NCBI GenBank assembly: GCA_035515475.1
Contig: DATJBF010000039.1
Location: 1 to 21,588, forward strand
DNA: 21,588 nt
Direction: 5' to 3'
Origin: DATJBF01 sp035515475
GTDB taxonomy: Bacteria; Verrucomicrobiota; Verrucomicrobiia; Palsa-1439
In this document: piece by piece, positions 1 to 7,022 of the stretch
Position numbering within the stretch: the first letter of the stretch is position 1
How the letters are laid out: each line of letters opens with the position of its first letter
Program-made: the position numbers and the translations under genes
Notes under the pieces: model-generated
Told to the model about the DNA's origin: nothing
The model's database searches: none
What the model saw: the letters and a program-made list of their open reading frames with translations, nothing else

Positions 1-220
1 GATTGGGAGGGCGAGCCTCCCGGCGAGCCGACCGTTTTCTCCGTCAACGCCGCGGCTCAGCAGGAGCCTTGGTCGCCTGTGGCGCCGCCAGAGGCGGGTA
101 AACTTCGCCCTCCCCGCACGCTTCTGATGAACGTTGACGGAGCACCAGTACTCAAAGTGAACGGGCTGGCTTGGCAAAATCCTTGCAACGTCGCGCGGCT
201 GTTCGCATGATGGCTGCGAA
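1..220. other. Leader region upstream of argD, repeat-rich
   Basis: No convincing gene is seen. One plus-strand frame stays open from base 1 to a stop at 208-210, so this could be the tail of an upstream coding region. Its predicted residues resemble no protein I recognise, and much of it is repeat sequence. The segment at 4-29 is a near match to the reverse complement of the repeat inside argD at 677-702. A partial forward copy (GGCTCAGCAGGAGCCT) lies near 54-69 and its distal part (TTCGCCCTCCC) near 105-115. Together they form a large imperfect inverted repeat. An upstream arginine gene is possible but cannot be shown from this window. Confidence 0.5.
4..116. repeat. Imperfect inverted repeat of the GGCTCGGCAGGAGCC family
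   Basis: The left part (4-29) reads GGGAGGGCGAG followed by CCTCCCGGCGAGCCG. The right part carries GGCTCAGCAGGAGCCT and, after about 35 bases, TTCGCCCTCCC. These are opposite orientations of one element, which is also found inside argD at 677-702. The element looks partly decayed or interrupted here. Confidence 0.55.
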
Positions 221-1534
221 ATGAACCGTTCCGAGATTCTGGCGTTGTACGATCGCTATGTTGTGCCGAGCTATGCGCGTTACCCGCACGTGTTCGTGCG
301 CGGCAAAGGCGCCCGGGTGTGGGACGCCGACGGCAGGGAGTATCTCGATTTTGGCGGCGGCATCGCGGTGAACCTGTTGGGTCACGCGGCCTTGGCGGGA
401 ATCCTCGCGAAACAAGCCGACATTCTCGTGCATTGCTCGAACCTGTATTACACGGAGCCGCAGGGCGTGCTGGCGAAGCGGTTGGTCGAGTTGGTTGGTT
501 CGACTTCGCTCACCACAGGCGGCATCGATGGCAAACCCGCCACGGCGGGTAAATGTTTTTTTTGCAACAGCGGTGGCGAAGCGAACGAAGCGCTGTTCAA
601 ATTGGCGCGCAAGTTCGGGAACGAAGGCTTGCCCGCCGAAGCCTCGGCGAAGGCGGATGGCGTGCCACGGGCCGGCGGCTCGGCAGGAGCCTCGCCCTCC
701 CAAGGTGGCCGGTACGAAATCCTGACGTTCGAGAACAGTTTCCACGGGCGCACCCTGGCAGGCATCAGCGCCACCGGTCAGGAAAAAGTGAAACATGGGT
801 TCGAACCGCCCGTGGACGGGTTCCGTCACGTGCCGTTCAACGATCTCGACGCGGTCGCCAAGGCGGTCGGGCCGAAAACGGTGGCGATTCTGACGGAAGC
901 GATTCAAGGGGAGAGTGGAGTCCGGCTGGCGACGGCAGAGTTTTTGCGTGGGCTGCGCCGGCTTTGCGATGAACGAAAGCTGCTGCTGATGTTCGATGAG
1001 GTGCAGTGTGGAATGGGGCGCACGGGCGAGTTCTGCGGTTTTCGCGCGATTGCGTCCGACGTGCAGCCCGATGCGATTTCTTGGGCAAAAGGGTTGGGCG
1101 GCGGGTTTCCAATTGCGGCGATCTGGGTGCGCGGTCCCTACGCCGATGTGCTCGGTCCGGGGTCGCACGGCACGACGTTTGGCGGCACGCCGCTGGCCTG
1201 CTCGGTCGCGCTGGCCGTGTTGGAGACACTGGAGCGGGATGGATTGCGGCGCAACGCCCGCGAGGTGGGCGAGTATTTCATTGGCAAGCTGCGCGGGTTG
1301 GCGGCAAAATGTCCGGCCATCCGCGACGTGCGCGGCCTCGGATTGATGATCGGGATCGAGCTGACGCTGGAAGCGCGGCCGGCGGTGCTCAAGCTCGCCG
1401 AGCACGGGCTCATCGGCATCGCGGCGGGCACCAACGTCGTCCGGTTCCTGCCCCCGCTCAACATCACCCGCGCGGAAGTGGACGAGGCGATGGAGAAGTT
1501 GGGACGGGCGTTGACTGAGGGCGGAAGTACTTAG
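221..1534 (+). CDS. argD: Acetylornithine aminotransferase (ArgD), with repeat-encoded insertion
   Basis: PLP-dependent class III aminotransferase that would convert N-acetylglutamate semialdehyde to N-acetylornithine in cytoplasmic arginine synthesis. Family landmarks run in order: FFCNSGGEANEA (phosphate-binding region), ENSFHGRT, FDEVQCGMGRTG (cofactor-binding Asp), and ISWAKGLGGGFP with the Schiff-base lysine at about Lys290. GTTFGGTPLAC and VRFLPPLNIT follow. The ORF is 437 aa, against roughly 390-405 usual for ArgD. Most of the excess is an Ala/Gly/Ser-rich stretch at residues about 136-163, just before the conserved RYEILTFENSFHGRT block, encoded by two dispersed repeats. A second, smaller extension (TTGGIDGKPATAG) precedes FFCNSG. 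The ATG at 221 gives a normal N-terminus but has only a weak ribosome-binding site. A small ORF follows after 1 nt and argF lies about 350 bp downstream, so an arg operon is likely. A succinylornithine or ornithine aminotransferase is the alternative; argF nearby favours ArgD. Confidence 0.93.
   Translation: MNRSEILALYDRYVVPSYARYPHVFVRGKGARVWDADGREYLDFGGGIAVNLLGHAALAGILAKQADILVHCSNLYYTEPQGVLAKRLVELVGSTSLTTGGIDGKPATAGKCFFCNSGGEANEALFKLARKFGNEGLPAEASAKADGVPRAGGSAGASPSQGGRYEILTFENSFHGRTLAGISATGQEKVKHGFEPPVDGFRHVPFNDLDAVAKAVGPKTVAILTEAIQGESGVRLATAEFLRGLRRLCDERKLLLMFDEVQCGMGRTGEFCGFRAIASDVQPDAISWAKGLGGGFPIAAIWVRGPYADVLGPGSHGTTFGGTPLACSVALAVLETLERDGLRRNAREVGEYFIGKLRGLAAKCPAIRDVRGLGLMIGIELTLEARPAVLKLAEHGLIGIAAGTNVVRFLPPLNITRAEVDEAMEKLGRALTEGGST
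633..702 (+). repeat. Two dispersed repeats inserted in frame within argD
   Basis: Bases 633-657 (CCGCCGAAGCCTCGGCGAAGG, then CGGA) match 14042-14066 at 23 of 25 positions by eye. Bases 677-702 (GGCTCGGCAGGAGCCTCGCC, then CTCCCA) match the reverse complement of 4-29. Both are read in frame and give roughly 28 residues absent from the usual ArgD alignment between the helix ending KLARKFG and the strand starting RYEI. Confidence 0.8.
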
Positions 1535-1535
1535 C

Positions 1536-1853
1536 ATGGATGGCAAGGTCGGCAAATGTGTGGAGACGGTGGACGTCGAACGGGTGTTGCCCGTGGCGTC
1601 GGCCCAGGAGAAACGCTTGCGGTTCGAGTGGGAGCAGAAGCCGACGGAAAAGTTCCTGATGGCGTGGAACCAGTACATGGAGCCCAACAGCATTTTTGTT
1701 GAAGACGTCAACGACGAAGGCATCACCGTCACGGTTCGGTGGGCCTTGATGCAGGAGACGCCCGAGCAGATTGCGGCCCGGCTCAACCACTGGCTGGAGC
1801 AGGTGGAAGACGGGAAGTTCCGGCGGAGTGGGATCAGCGGCCGGCATTTGTGA
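1536..1853 (+). CDS. Hypothetical protein between argD and argF
   Basis: A 105-aa ORF whose ATG comes one base after the argD stop, with a GGAAG ribosome-binding site about 8 nt upstream; translational coupling to argD is likely. The product is soluble and acidic in the middle, with no signal peptide, membrane helix or cysteine cluster. It has one Cys near the N-terminus (GKCVETVDVERV), an alternating beta-like stretch (SIFVEDVNDEGITVTVRW) and a helical segment (ETPEQIAARLNHWLEQVED). I do not recognise the family. Position suggests co-expression with arginine biosynthesis, but no function can be read from the sequence. The open frame, coupling and codon use like its neighbours support a real gene. 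Confidence 0.72.
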   Translation: MDGKVGKCVETVDVERVLPVASAQEKRLRFEWEQKPTEKFLMAWNQYMEPNSIFVEDVNDEGITVTVRWALMQETPEQIAARLNHWLEQVEDGKFRRSGISGRHL

Positions 1854-1883
1854 CGCGCGGTTCGCACGGCGGGAAAGAACACG

Positions 1884-2801
1884 ATGAAACATCTACTCAC
1901 AATCGAGCAACTCAGCCGCCGCGAGATCGACCAGGTCCTCGCGCTCGCGAAGGAGTTCAAGGCCGGCCGCGGAAAAGCGAAGCAGCCGCAACCGTTGCAG
2001 GACCAAACCTGGACGCTGATCTTCAACAAGGCCAGCACCCGGACCCGGGTCAGTTTTGAGGTTGGCATTCGCGAGCTCGGCGGTTCGTCGCTGTATCTTT
2101 CGACGAACGACATCCAGATGGGCCGCGGCGAAACCGTCGCCGACACGGCGCGCACCCTGTCGCGGTACGTCCACGGCGTTGTCATCCGCACGTACGCCCA
2201 GCGCGACGTCGAGAAGTTCGCCGAGGCCGGCACGATTCCCGTCATCAACGCCCTGACCGATGATGAACATCCGTGCCAGATTTTGGCGGATCTCTTCACC
2301 GTTGTGGAGAAACTCGGCTCGCTCCCGGGCAAGAAAGTGGTCTTCTTCGGCGACGGTGCCTGCAATGTCTGCAACTCGTGGTTGTTCGGCGCCGCCAAGA
2401 CGGGCATGGAACTCTGGGTGGCCGCGCCGAAACAATTCCAGCCCCGGGCCGACTGGGTGAAGCGCGCCGGGGGGAACATCCAACTGACGGAGGACGTGGC
2501 GGCGGCGGCCAAGGACGCGGACGTGCTCTACACCGACGTGTGGGTTTCGATGGGCAAGGAGGCGGAAGCCGCCGACCGGCTGAAGACACTGGCGCCCTAC
2601 CAGCTAAACGCGTCGGTCTTGAAGCAGGCGAAATCCGGCGCCATCGTGATGCATTGTCTGCCGGCCTACGTCGGCAAGGAGATCTCGGCCGACGTGTTTG
2701 AGGCGCACCAGCGGACGATTTTCGACCAGGCCGAGAACCGACTGCACGCGCAGAAGGCGATCATGACGCTGCTGGCCGCCGGCTGTAGCCGCGCTCGGTG
2801 A
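1884..2801 (+). CDS. argF: Ornithine carbamoyltransferase (ArgF)
   Basis: Transfers the carbamoyl group of carbamoyl phosphate to ornithine, giving citrulline, in cytoplasmic arginine synthesis. The carbamoyl-phosphate loop STRTR is at residues 51-55, HPCQ at 129-132, the ornithine-side SMG at about 222-224 (DVWVSMGKE), and HCLP at 257-260 with the catalytic Cys. HCLP and SMG distinguish it from aspartate carbamoyltransferase. Length, 305 aa, is normal. The ATG at 1884 follows a GGCGGGAAAG-type ribosome-binding site. The last residues (AGCSRAR) and the stop codon come from a cloverleaf palindrome beginning at 2784, so the natural C-terminus seems to have been replaced by repeat sequence. The segment GDGACNVCNSW has two cysteines where the family usually has Asn/Ala. 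It follows the orphan ORF by 30 nt, probably in the same operon. Confidence 0.96.
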   Translation: MKHLLTIEQLSRREIDQVLALAKEFKAGRGKAKQPQPLQDQTWTLIFNKASTRTRVSFEVGIRELGGSSLYLSTNDIQMGRGETVADTARTLSRYVHGVVIRTYAQRDVEKFAEAGTIPVINALTDDEHPCQILADLFTVVEKLGSLPGKKVVFFGDGACNVCNSWLFGAAKTGMELWVAAPKQFQPRADWVKRAGGNIQLTEDVAAAAKDADVLYTDVWVSMGKEAEAADRLKTLAPYQLNASVLKQAKSGAIVMHCLPAYVGKEISADVFEAHQRTIFDQAENRLHAQKAIMTLLAAGCSRAR

Positions 2802-2831
2802 GCGCGGCCGCGGTCACCGGCCGCGGCTACA
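2784..2831. repeat. Cloverleaf-type palindrome (TGTAGCCGCG/CGCGGCTACA) at the argF end
   Basis: Outer arms are TGTAGCCGCG (2784-2793) and CGCGGCTACA (2822-2831). Between them lie a small hairpin GCGCTC-GGT-GAGCGC and a second imperfect GC-rich hairpin. The argF stop codon (2799-2801) falls inside the first inner hairpin. The element ends 3 nt before the start codon of the next gene, so it could also act as a terminator or mRNA-stability hairpin between argF and the cation transporter gene. Confidence 0.8.
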
Positions 2832-2834
2832 ACA

Positions 2835-3731
2835 ATGATGAACCACGACCGTCTCCAACGGAGCGTGCGCGCCACGGTGGTGGGATTGTCCACCAACGTC
2901 GCGCTCGCGCTGGTCAAGCTGCTCGCGGGAATCTTCGGGAATTCCTACGCGTTGATCGCCGACGCCGTCGAATCGATGGCGGACACCGTCAGTTCGATCA
3001 TCGTGTGGCGCGGCGTCGTGATTGCCGAGCGTCCGGCCGATGAAGAACACCCGTACGGCCATGGAAAGGCGGAGGCGATTGCCGCGGCGACCGTGTCGGC
3101 GATGCTGGTGGGCGCGGCGCTGGTGATTTTCGGGCAAGCGGTCCGGGAGATTCGCACGCCGCATTACGGGCCGGCGCCGTTCACGCTGTATGTGTTGCTC
3201 GGCGTGGTGCTCGTGAAGGAAACGCTGTTTCGGTTTGTCGGCCGCGTCGCCGAGGAGATCCAGAGCGGTGCGGTGCGGACCGATGCCTGGCATCATCGCA
3301 GCGATGCGATCACGTCCGCGGCGGCCGCGTTGGGCATCAGCGTGGCCCTGGTTGGCGGCGACGCCTACAAGTCGGCGGACGGTTGGGCGGCGATCTTCGC
3401 GGCGTTCATCATCGGTTTCAACGGAGTCCGTTTGCTGCGGCCCGCGCTCGACGAGTTGATGGACGCAGCGCCGAAGGAAGACATTGCTGGTCTGGCGCGG
3501 GCGGTGGCGTTGCGGGTGGACGGCGTGAAAGGCGTGGAGAAGTGCCTTGCTCGCAAGATGGGATACGGATTTCTGCTCGACATGCACGTCGAGGTGGACG
3601 GCGGATTATCGGTAGCGGTGGCGCACGAACTGGCGCACACGGTGAAGGACGCGATCCGCGCCGAGGTCCCGCGTGTGCTCGACGTGACGATTCATATTGA
3701 ACCATTCACGGGTTCTCGGGTATCAAAGTAA
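2835..3731 (+). CDS. Cation diffusion facilitator (CDF) family metal efflux protein
   Basis: A 298-aa inner-membrane CDF protein that would export divalent metal (Zn, Fe, Co, Cd or Mn) in exchange for protons. Predicted helices begin at about residues 14-32, 39-60, 84-103, 115-133, 158-175 and 183-200. Metal-site residues are visible in TM2 (ADAVESMAD, Asp43 and Asp50) and TM5 (HHRSD, His153 and Asp157). The HPYGHGKAE loop after TM2 is typical of the family. The cytoplasmic C-terminal domain carries His251, His264, His268 and His287. Two adjacent ATGs (2835, 2838) are possible starts; the ribosome-binding site is poor because the repeat abuts it. The next two genes encode a Cys-rich exported protein and an exported beta-barrel, suggesting a metal-related group. 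Metal specificity cannot be read from the sequence. Confidence 0.92.
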   Translation: MMNHDRLQRSVRATVVGLSTNVALALVKLLAGIFGNSYALIADAVESMADTVSSIIVWRGVVIAERPADEEHPYGHGKAEAIAAATVSAMLVGAALVIFGQAVREIRTPHYGPAPFTLYVLLGVVLVKETLFRFVGRVAEEIQSGAVRTDAWHHRSDAITSAAAALGISVALVGGDAYKSADGWAAIFAAFIIGFNGVRLLRPALDELMDAAPKEDIAGLARAVALRVDGVKGVEKCLARKMGYGFLLDMHVEVDGGLSVAVAHELAHTVKDAIRAEVPRVLDVTIHIEPFTGSRVSK

Positions 3732-3752
3732 CGGTTCGCAGGACTGGTGGCC

Positions 3753-4160
3753 GTGAATACGAGTTGTTTCAAAGAGGTGATGATTTCTCTGCTGCTTGCA
3801 TCGTTTCTGATCGTGCAAGCGGACCTGCCGGTCGCGCGTGCCGCAGGGGAGCAGGCCCCGGCCGCCGGCGAGAGCTGCGCCGTGCACCACTGTTGCTGTT
3901 CGCCGGAAGCGCGGCGGGCTGGCAAATGCTGCTGCGCAGCCAGGAAGGCGTCCGCCGGGTATGGTTTCCATGCCGGTTGTGTGGGCCACCAGCCGCAGGG
4001 CGATATGCCCATCGTGGTTAAGTTCCAGGTTGTTCTTCCCTTGGTCGTGGGCCCGGCAACGCAAGACCCGAGGGGTCTTGTCTTGGCGGCCGCACCGGCG
4101 TTCCCGGCGCCACGCGATTCCGAACCTCCCGATCCTCCCCCGAAGCTCCTCGTTGGCTGA
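3753..4160 (+). CDS. Small secreted Cys-rich protein (two CCC clusters)
   Basis: A small exported protein with a hydrophobic N-terminus (MISLLLASFLIVQADLPVARA) that resembles a signal peptide. A cysteine/histidine cluster follows: CAVHHCCC, then KCCC about ten residues later, then HAGC. The C-terminal half is Ala/Pro-rich and ends in a polyproline-like stretch. The dense Cys and His in an exported protein next to a CDF transporter suggest metal binding, but no family was recognised. The start is uncertain: GTG 3753 has AGGA 9 nt upstream and gives 135 aa, GTG 3747 is two codons longer, and ATG 3780 would give a shorter protein. It lies 21 nt after the CDF stop, so co-transcription is likely. 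A non-coding shadow is unlikely given the signal peptide and patterned cysteines. Confidence 0.6.
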   Translation: MNTSCFKEVMISLLLASFLIVQADLPVARAAGEQAPAAGESCAVHHCCCSPEARRAGKCCCAARKASAGYGFHAGCVGHQPQGDMPIVVKFQVVLPLVVGPATQDPRGLVLAAAPAFPAPRDSEPPDPPPKLLVG

Positions 4161-4187
4161 CCAACGTAAACCACAAACCAACTTGTC

Positions 4188-4229
4188 GCCGCGTTTCTGC
4201 CGGGCACAGTCCACGTCGTGAAACGCGGC
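4188..4229. promoter_or_regulatory. Inverted repeat upstream of the beta-barrel gene
   Basis: GCCGCGTTTC (4188-4197) and GAAACGCGGC (4220-4229) are exact 10-bp inverted arms separated by 22 bases, in the 125-bp gap before the beta-barrel gene. A second, shorter pair (GCCGCAG ... CTGCGGC) follows within 40 bp. This could be an operator, an mRNA leader structure or a terminator for the Cys-rich gene. No U-tract follows, so a terminator is less likely. Confidence 0.35.
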
Positions 4230-4285
4230 CGCAGTCGGCGCCCGGCCGGAGTGCTGCGGCGACGAATGTAACGGGGAGAAATCTG

Positions 4286-5209
4286 ATGATGAAAATCAGA
4301 AGTGCGGTGTTCCTTTTAAGTGTGTTGTGCGCGGGCCGGGCCATGGCCTGCGATTTGTGCGCGGTTTATGCCGCGACGGAGGCGCAAGGAAAGGGCGGAT
4401 CGGGAGTGTATGGCGGCGTCGCGGAGCAGTTCACGTACTTCAACACGCTGCAGTCGAACGGCCATACGGTTCGGAACGACGGCGAATACATTGACAGCCT
4501 CGTCTCGCAAGTGTTCGCCGGCTACAACGTGAACAATCGATTCGGCGTGCAGCTCAACCTGCCGGTGATTTACCGCGCGTACGGGTCCGACACGGGCGGC
4601 GACCACGCCGAGGGCGGCATCGGTGACGCATCGTTGATTGGCAATGTCCTCCTCTACCAGAAGCTCGAGGAAAAACTCACGTTCAACTGGACCGCGTTGG
4701 GAGGGATCAAATTCCCGACGGGCGCCTCGGAGCGCCTCGACCCGAACAAACCGGATTTTGCGACCGGCATCGGCGGGCACGATCTGACGTTGGGATCGGG
4801 ATCGTACGATGGCCTCGTCGGGACCGGCGTGTTCGCGAGGTGGGAACGGTTGTTTCTGACGGCGAACATGCAATACGCGATCCGGTCCGAGGGTCGGTTT
4901 GACTATCAGTTCGCCAACGATCTGACCTGGAGCGGCGGACCGGGCGTTTACCTCGTGCTCGGGCACAAATACACAGTTGCGGCGCAGGGCATCGTGTCCG
5001 GTGAGACCAAAGGCCAGGATACCATACACGGCGTGTCGACCGACGATACGGCGGAAACGATTGTATACGTCGGCCCGCAGATCAACGTCACGTGGTCCAG
5101 CAAACTGAGCGCGCAAGTGGGCGGTGATCTCCCCGTGAGCATTCACAGCACCGGGGATCAACTCGTTCCCGATTACCGCGTTCATGCCGCAGTGACCTGG
5201 CGGTTCTGA
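4286..5209 (+). CDS. Exported beta-barrel outer membrane protein with CxxC N-terminus
   Basis: A 307-aa protein with a clear signal peptide (MKIRSAVFLLSVLCAGRAMA) and a mature N-terminus starting CDLCAVYAA, so a CxxC pair sits at the very start. The rest is alternating aromatic/hydrophobic strands with short turns, such as FGVQLNLPVIYRAY, LTFNWTALGGIKFPTG and LFLTANMQYAIRS. It ends in a terminal phenylalanine (HAAVTWRF), as expected of an outer membrane beta-barrel recognised by BAM. It resembles the broad 'transporter'/phenol-degradation MetA-like barrel families, recalled from memory. The start at 4286 has GGGGAGA 7 nt upstream; ATG 4289 is equally possible. Downstream of the CDF and Cys-rich genes, it may be an outer-membrane partner for metal transport. 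It could instead be a lone porin-like protein. Confidence 0.75.
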   Translation: MMKIRSAVFLLSVLCAGRAMACDLCAVYAATEAQGKGGSGVYGGVAEQFTYFNTLQSNGHTVRNDGEYIDSLVSQVFAGYNVNNRFGVQLNLPVIYRAYGSDTGGDHAEGGIGDASLIGNVLLYQKLEEKLTFNWTALGGIKFPTGASERLDPNKPDFATGIGGHDLTLGSGSYDGLVGTGVFARWERLFLTANMQYAIRSEGRFDYQFANDLTWSGGPGVYLVLGHKYTVAAQGIVSGETKGQDTIHGVSTDDTAETIVYVGPQINVTWSSKLSAQVGGDLPVSIHSTGDQLVPDYRVHAAVTWRF

Positions 5210-5224
5210 TCGCAGTCGGGAAGG

Positions 5225-5248
5225 CCGCAGCGGCTGCGGAAGGCTTTT
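5225..5248 (+). terminator. Possible weak terminator after the beta-barrel gene
   Basis: CCGCAG-CGG-CTGCGG forms a 6-bp GC hairpin 15 nt after the stop, followed at 5245 by TTTT. The U-run is short and separated from the stem by 5 nt, so this is a weak call. Confidence 0.35.
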
Positions 5249-5301
5249 CGGGGGCAGAGCAATCTTGCCTCGGCCGCAACCGCCCGGCATAATCGGCGGC
5301 G

Positions 5302-6204
5302 ATGAGCGTTGGGTTGGAGGAATCCTACGGCCTGTGCTGTCAGGTTGCGCGGCGGACGGCGAAAAACTTTTACTATTCGTTTCTGGTGATGCCGCGTGAG
5401 AAACGCCGGGCCATGTGCACGATCTACGCGTTCATGCGCCGCAGCGACGATATTGCCGACGGCGCCGCCAATCCGGCCGTGGCTCTCGACGGGCTCCGGC
5501 AATGGCGCGCGCAAGTGGACGCCGCGTTGAACGGCCAGGAATCGCCGCCCGGGACGCCTGTGCCAGCGGGATTCGGGATCCTGCCGGCACTGGCGGACAC
5601 GGTGCAGCGGTATCGCATTCCGCACCGCCATTTCTGCGAGTTGCTGGACGGAACGGAAATGGACCAGACGCGGACGCGCTACGAGACGTTCGACGAATTG
5701 TACAAATACTGTTATCACGTCGCGTCGGTGGTGGGTCTGATCGTGCTGCCGGTCTTCGGGTACCGCGACGAGACGGCGAAAGAGCCGGCGGTGGCCTGTG
5801 GCGTCGCGTTTCAACTCACGAACATCCTCCGGGACGTGAAAGAGGATGCCGACATGGGGCGGGTCTACCTGCCCTTGGAAGATCTGAGAAGATTTGGCGT
5901 CTCCGAGAGCGACATCATGAAGGCTGGCGCCACGGTGCCCGGTGGGAGCGAATTCCATTCGCGGTTTGTGGAATTGATGAGGTTTGAGGCGGCGCGCGCC
6001 CGGGAGTTCTACGACAAGGCGCGGCCGTTGCTGCGGCTGATCGATGCCGACAGCCGGGGCACGTTGGCGGTGATGATCGGCATTTACGGGGGAATTCTCG
6101 ACAAGATTGAAGCCCGAAACTTCGCGGTGTTCGATGGACGGATCCGGCTGTCGACGGCCGAGAAACTGTGGATCGTCGCGAAGAACTGGGGGAGGTACTC
6201 GTAG
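5302..6204 (+). CDS. hpnD: Squalene/phytoene synthase family (HpnD-like, presqualene diphosphate synthase)
   Basis: A 300-aa trans-isoprenyl diphosphate synthase that condenses two prenyl diphosphates head-to-head. Two Asp-rich Mg-binding motifs are present: DDIAD at residues 49-53 and DVKEDADMGRVYLP from residue 178. The N-terminal FYYSFLVMPREKRRAMCTIYAFMR block is typical of squalene/phytoene synthases. The sequence looks closest to HpnD (farnesyl diphosphate to presqualene diphosphate, leading to squalene and hopanoids). HpnC, HpnE and carotenoid genes are not in the window, so phytoene synthase (CrtB) is a fair alternative. Length is slightly longer than typical HpnD. The ATG at 5302 has a weak upstream GGCGGCG. 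The stop shares a base with the next gene's GTG start, showing translational coupling. Confidence 0.85.
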   Translation: MSVGLEESYGLCCQVARRTAKNFYYSFLVMPREKRRAMCTIYAFMRRSDDIADGAANPAVALDGLRQWRAQVDAALNGQESPPGTPVPAGFGILPALADTVQRYRIPHRHFCELLDGTEMDQTRTRYETFDELYKYCYHVASVVGLIVLPVFGYRDETAKEPAVACGVAFQLTNILRDVKEDADMGRVYLPLEDLRRFGVSESDIMKAGATVPGGSEFHSRFVELMRFEAARAREFYDKARPLLRLIDADSRGTLAVMIGIYGGILDKIEARNFAVFDGRIRLSTAEKLWIVAKNWGRYS

Positions 6205-7022
6205 TGTACGCAATTCTGGCCGCCACATTTCTGTTTCTGAAATCGGGCGAGAAGTTCGCGACGCAAGAGGTCGCGGGCCCGACCGTCGGTCTGCTGACCG
6301 CGTACGTCGGTGACAGGACCGGTGTGAAACTGGAGCCGCGCGTGATGAACGACCCTGTCAAGGCCGCCGAGTTCTGTGGTGCCGACAAGCCGCGCGTCGG
6401 CATCGTCACGCCGGGGTTCTATTTGCAGTACGCCACGGCGCTGGGGATGGAGCCGGTGCTGGAGACGAGGCGGACCGGGGTGCTGGAGGAGCGGTACGTG
6501 CTGGTGGCGCGCAAGGACGCCAGTGGCGACCTTGCCAAGTGGCAGGGCAAAACGGTTGCGACGCCCCTGGCCGGCGAACAGCGATATGTCACCAGTGTGG
6601 TGTTGCAGGGCAAACTCGGCGAGGAAATCCGTCTCCGACAGATCGACGACGTGGAAGGCGCAATCTTCGACCTGACCGAGGACGCGGGGCCTCATCGGGA
6701 CAACGTCGCGCAGGGGACGGCGAAAAACGCGGCCGATGCCGTGTTGATGGAAGCAGCCGCCTGGAAACTGTTTGAGAAGGACGAGGAATTCGGACCGAAG
6801 CTCAAGGTCCTGTTCACTTCGGACGAGTTGCCGCGCGATCTGGTCGTGCTGTTTGGGTCGAAGAGTGGCGCGCTGGACGCCGACAAGCTGAAGACGGTGC
6901 TGAAGGGAATGAGCCGCAGCGAGGACGGGCAGAAGATTCTCCAGAGCATACGCGTCGAGTCGTTTGTTGATCTAGATCGGGACAAGCTCACCAGGACCGA
7001 GAAATTGTTCTATGGCAAATAG
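6204..7022 (+). CDS. PhnD-like periplasmic solute-binding protein
   Basis: A 272-aa protein resembling the phosphate/phosphonate-type ABC substrate-binding fold (PhnD-like). The pattern runs VGLLTAYVGDRTG, a lobe with RVGIVTPGFYLQYATALG, then EERYVLVARKDASGDLAKWQGKTVATP. DELPRDLVVLFGSKSG with KLKTVLKGMSRSEDGQKILQ follows. The GTG at 6204 overlaps the upstream TAG and has an excellent GGGGGAGG ribosome-binding site (6188-6195, 8-nt spacing); a longer reading from GTG 6168 is unlikely. The N-terminus from 6204 is short and hydrophobic (YAILAATFLFL), plausibly an export signal but lacking basic residues. No permease or ATPase is nearby, so it may be a lone sensor/binding protein or linked to the downstream lipoprotein. 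Ligand unknown. Confidence 0.72.
   Translation: MYAILAATFLFLKSGEKFATQEVAGPTVGLLTAYVGDRTGVKLEPRVMNDPVKAAEFCGADKPRVGIVTPGFYLQYATALGMEPVLETRRTGVLEERYVLVARKDASGDLAKWQGKTVATPLAGEQRYVTSVVLQGKLGEEIRLRQIDDVEGAIFDLTEDAGPHRDNVAQGTAKNAADAVLMEAAAWKLFEKDEEFGPKLKVLFTSDELPRDLVVLFGSKSGALDADKLKTVLKGMSRSEDGQKILQSIRVESFVDLDRDKLTRTEKLFYGK

Noticed and set aside
152..2512. 786-aa minus-strand open frame across argD and argF
   Set aside because: It is antisense to two clear enzymes with strong motifs, is Arg/His/Pro-rich without any domain and reflects the high GC content.
6168..6203. Longer start for the PhnD-like protein
   Set aside because: It lies inside the upstream gene and removes the benefit of the GGGGGAGG ribosome-binding site that serves GTG 6204.
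5182..6228. 348-aa minus-strand open frame opposite the squalene/phytoene synthase
   Set aside because: The plus-strand gene has both Asp-rich motifs; the antisense product has no recognisable feature.
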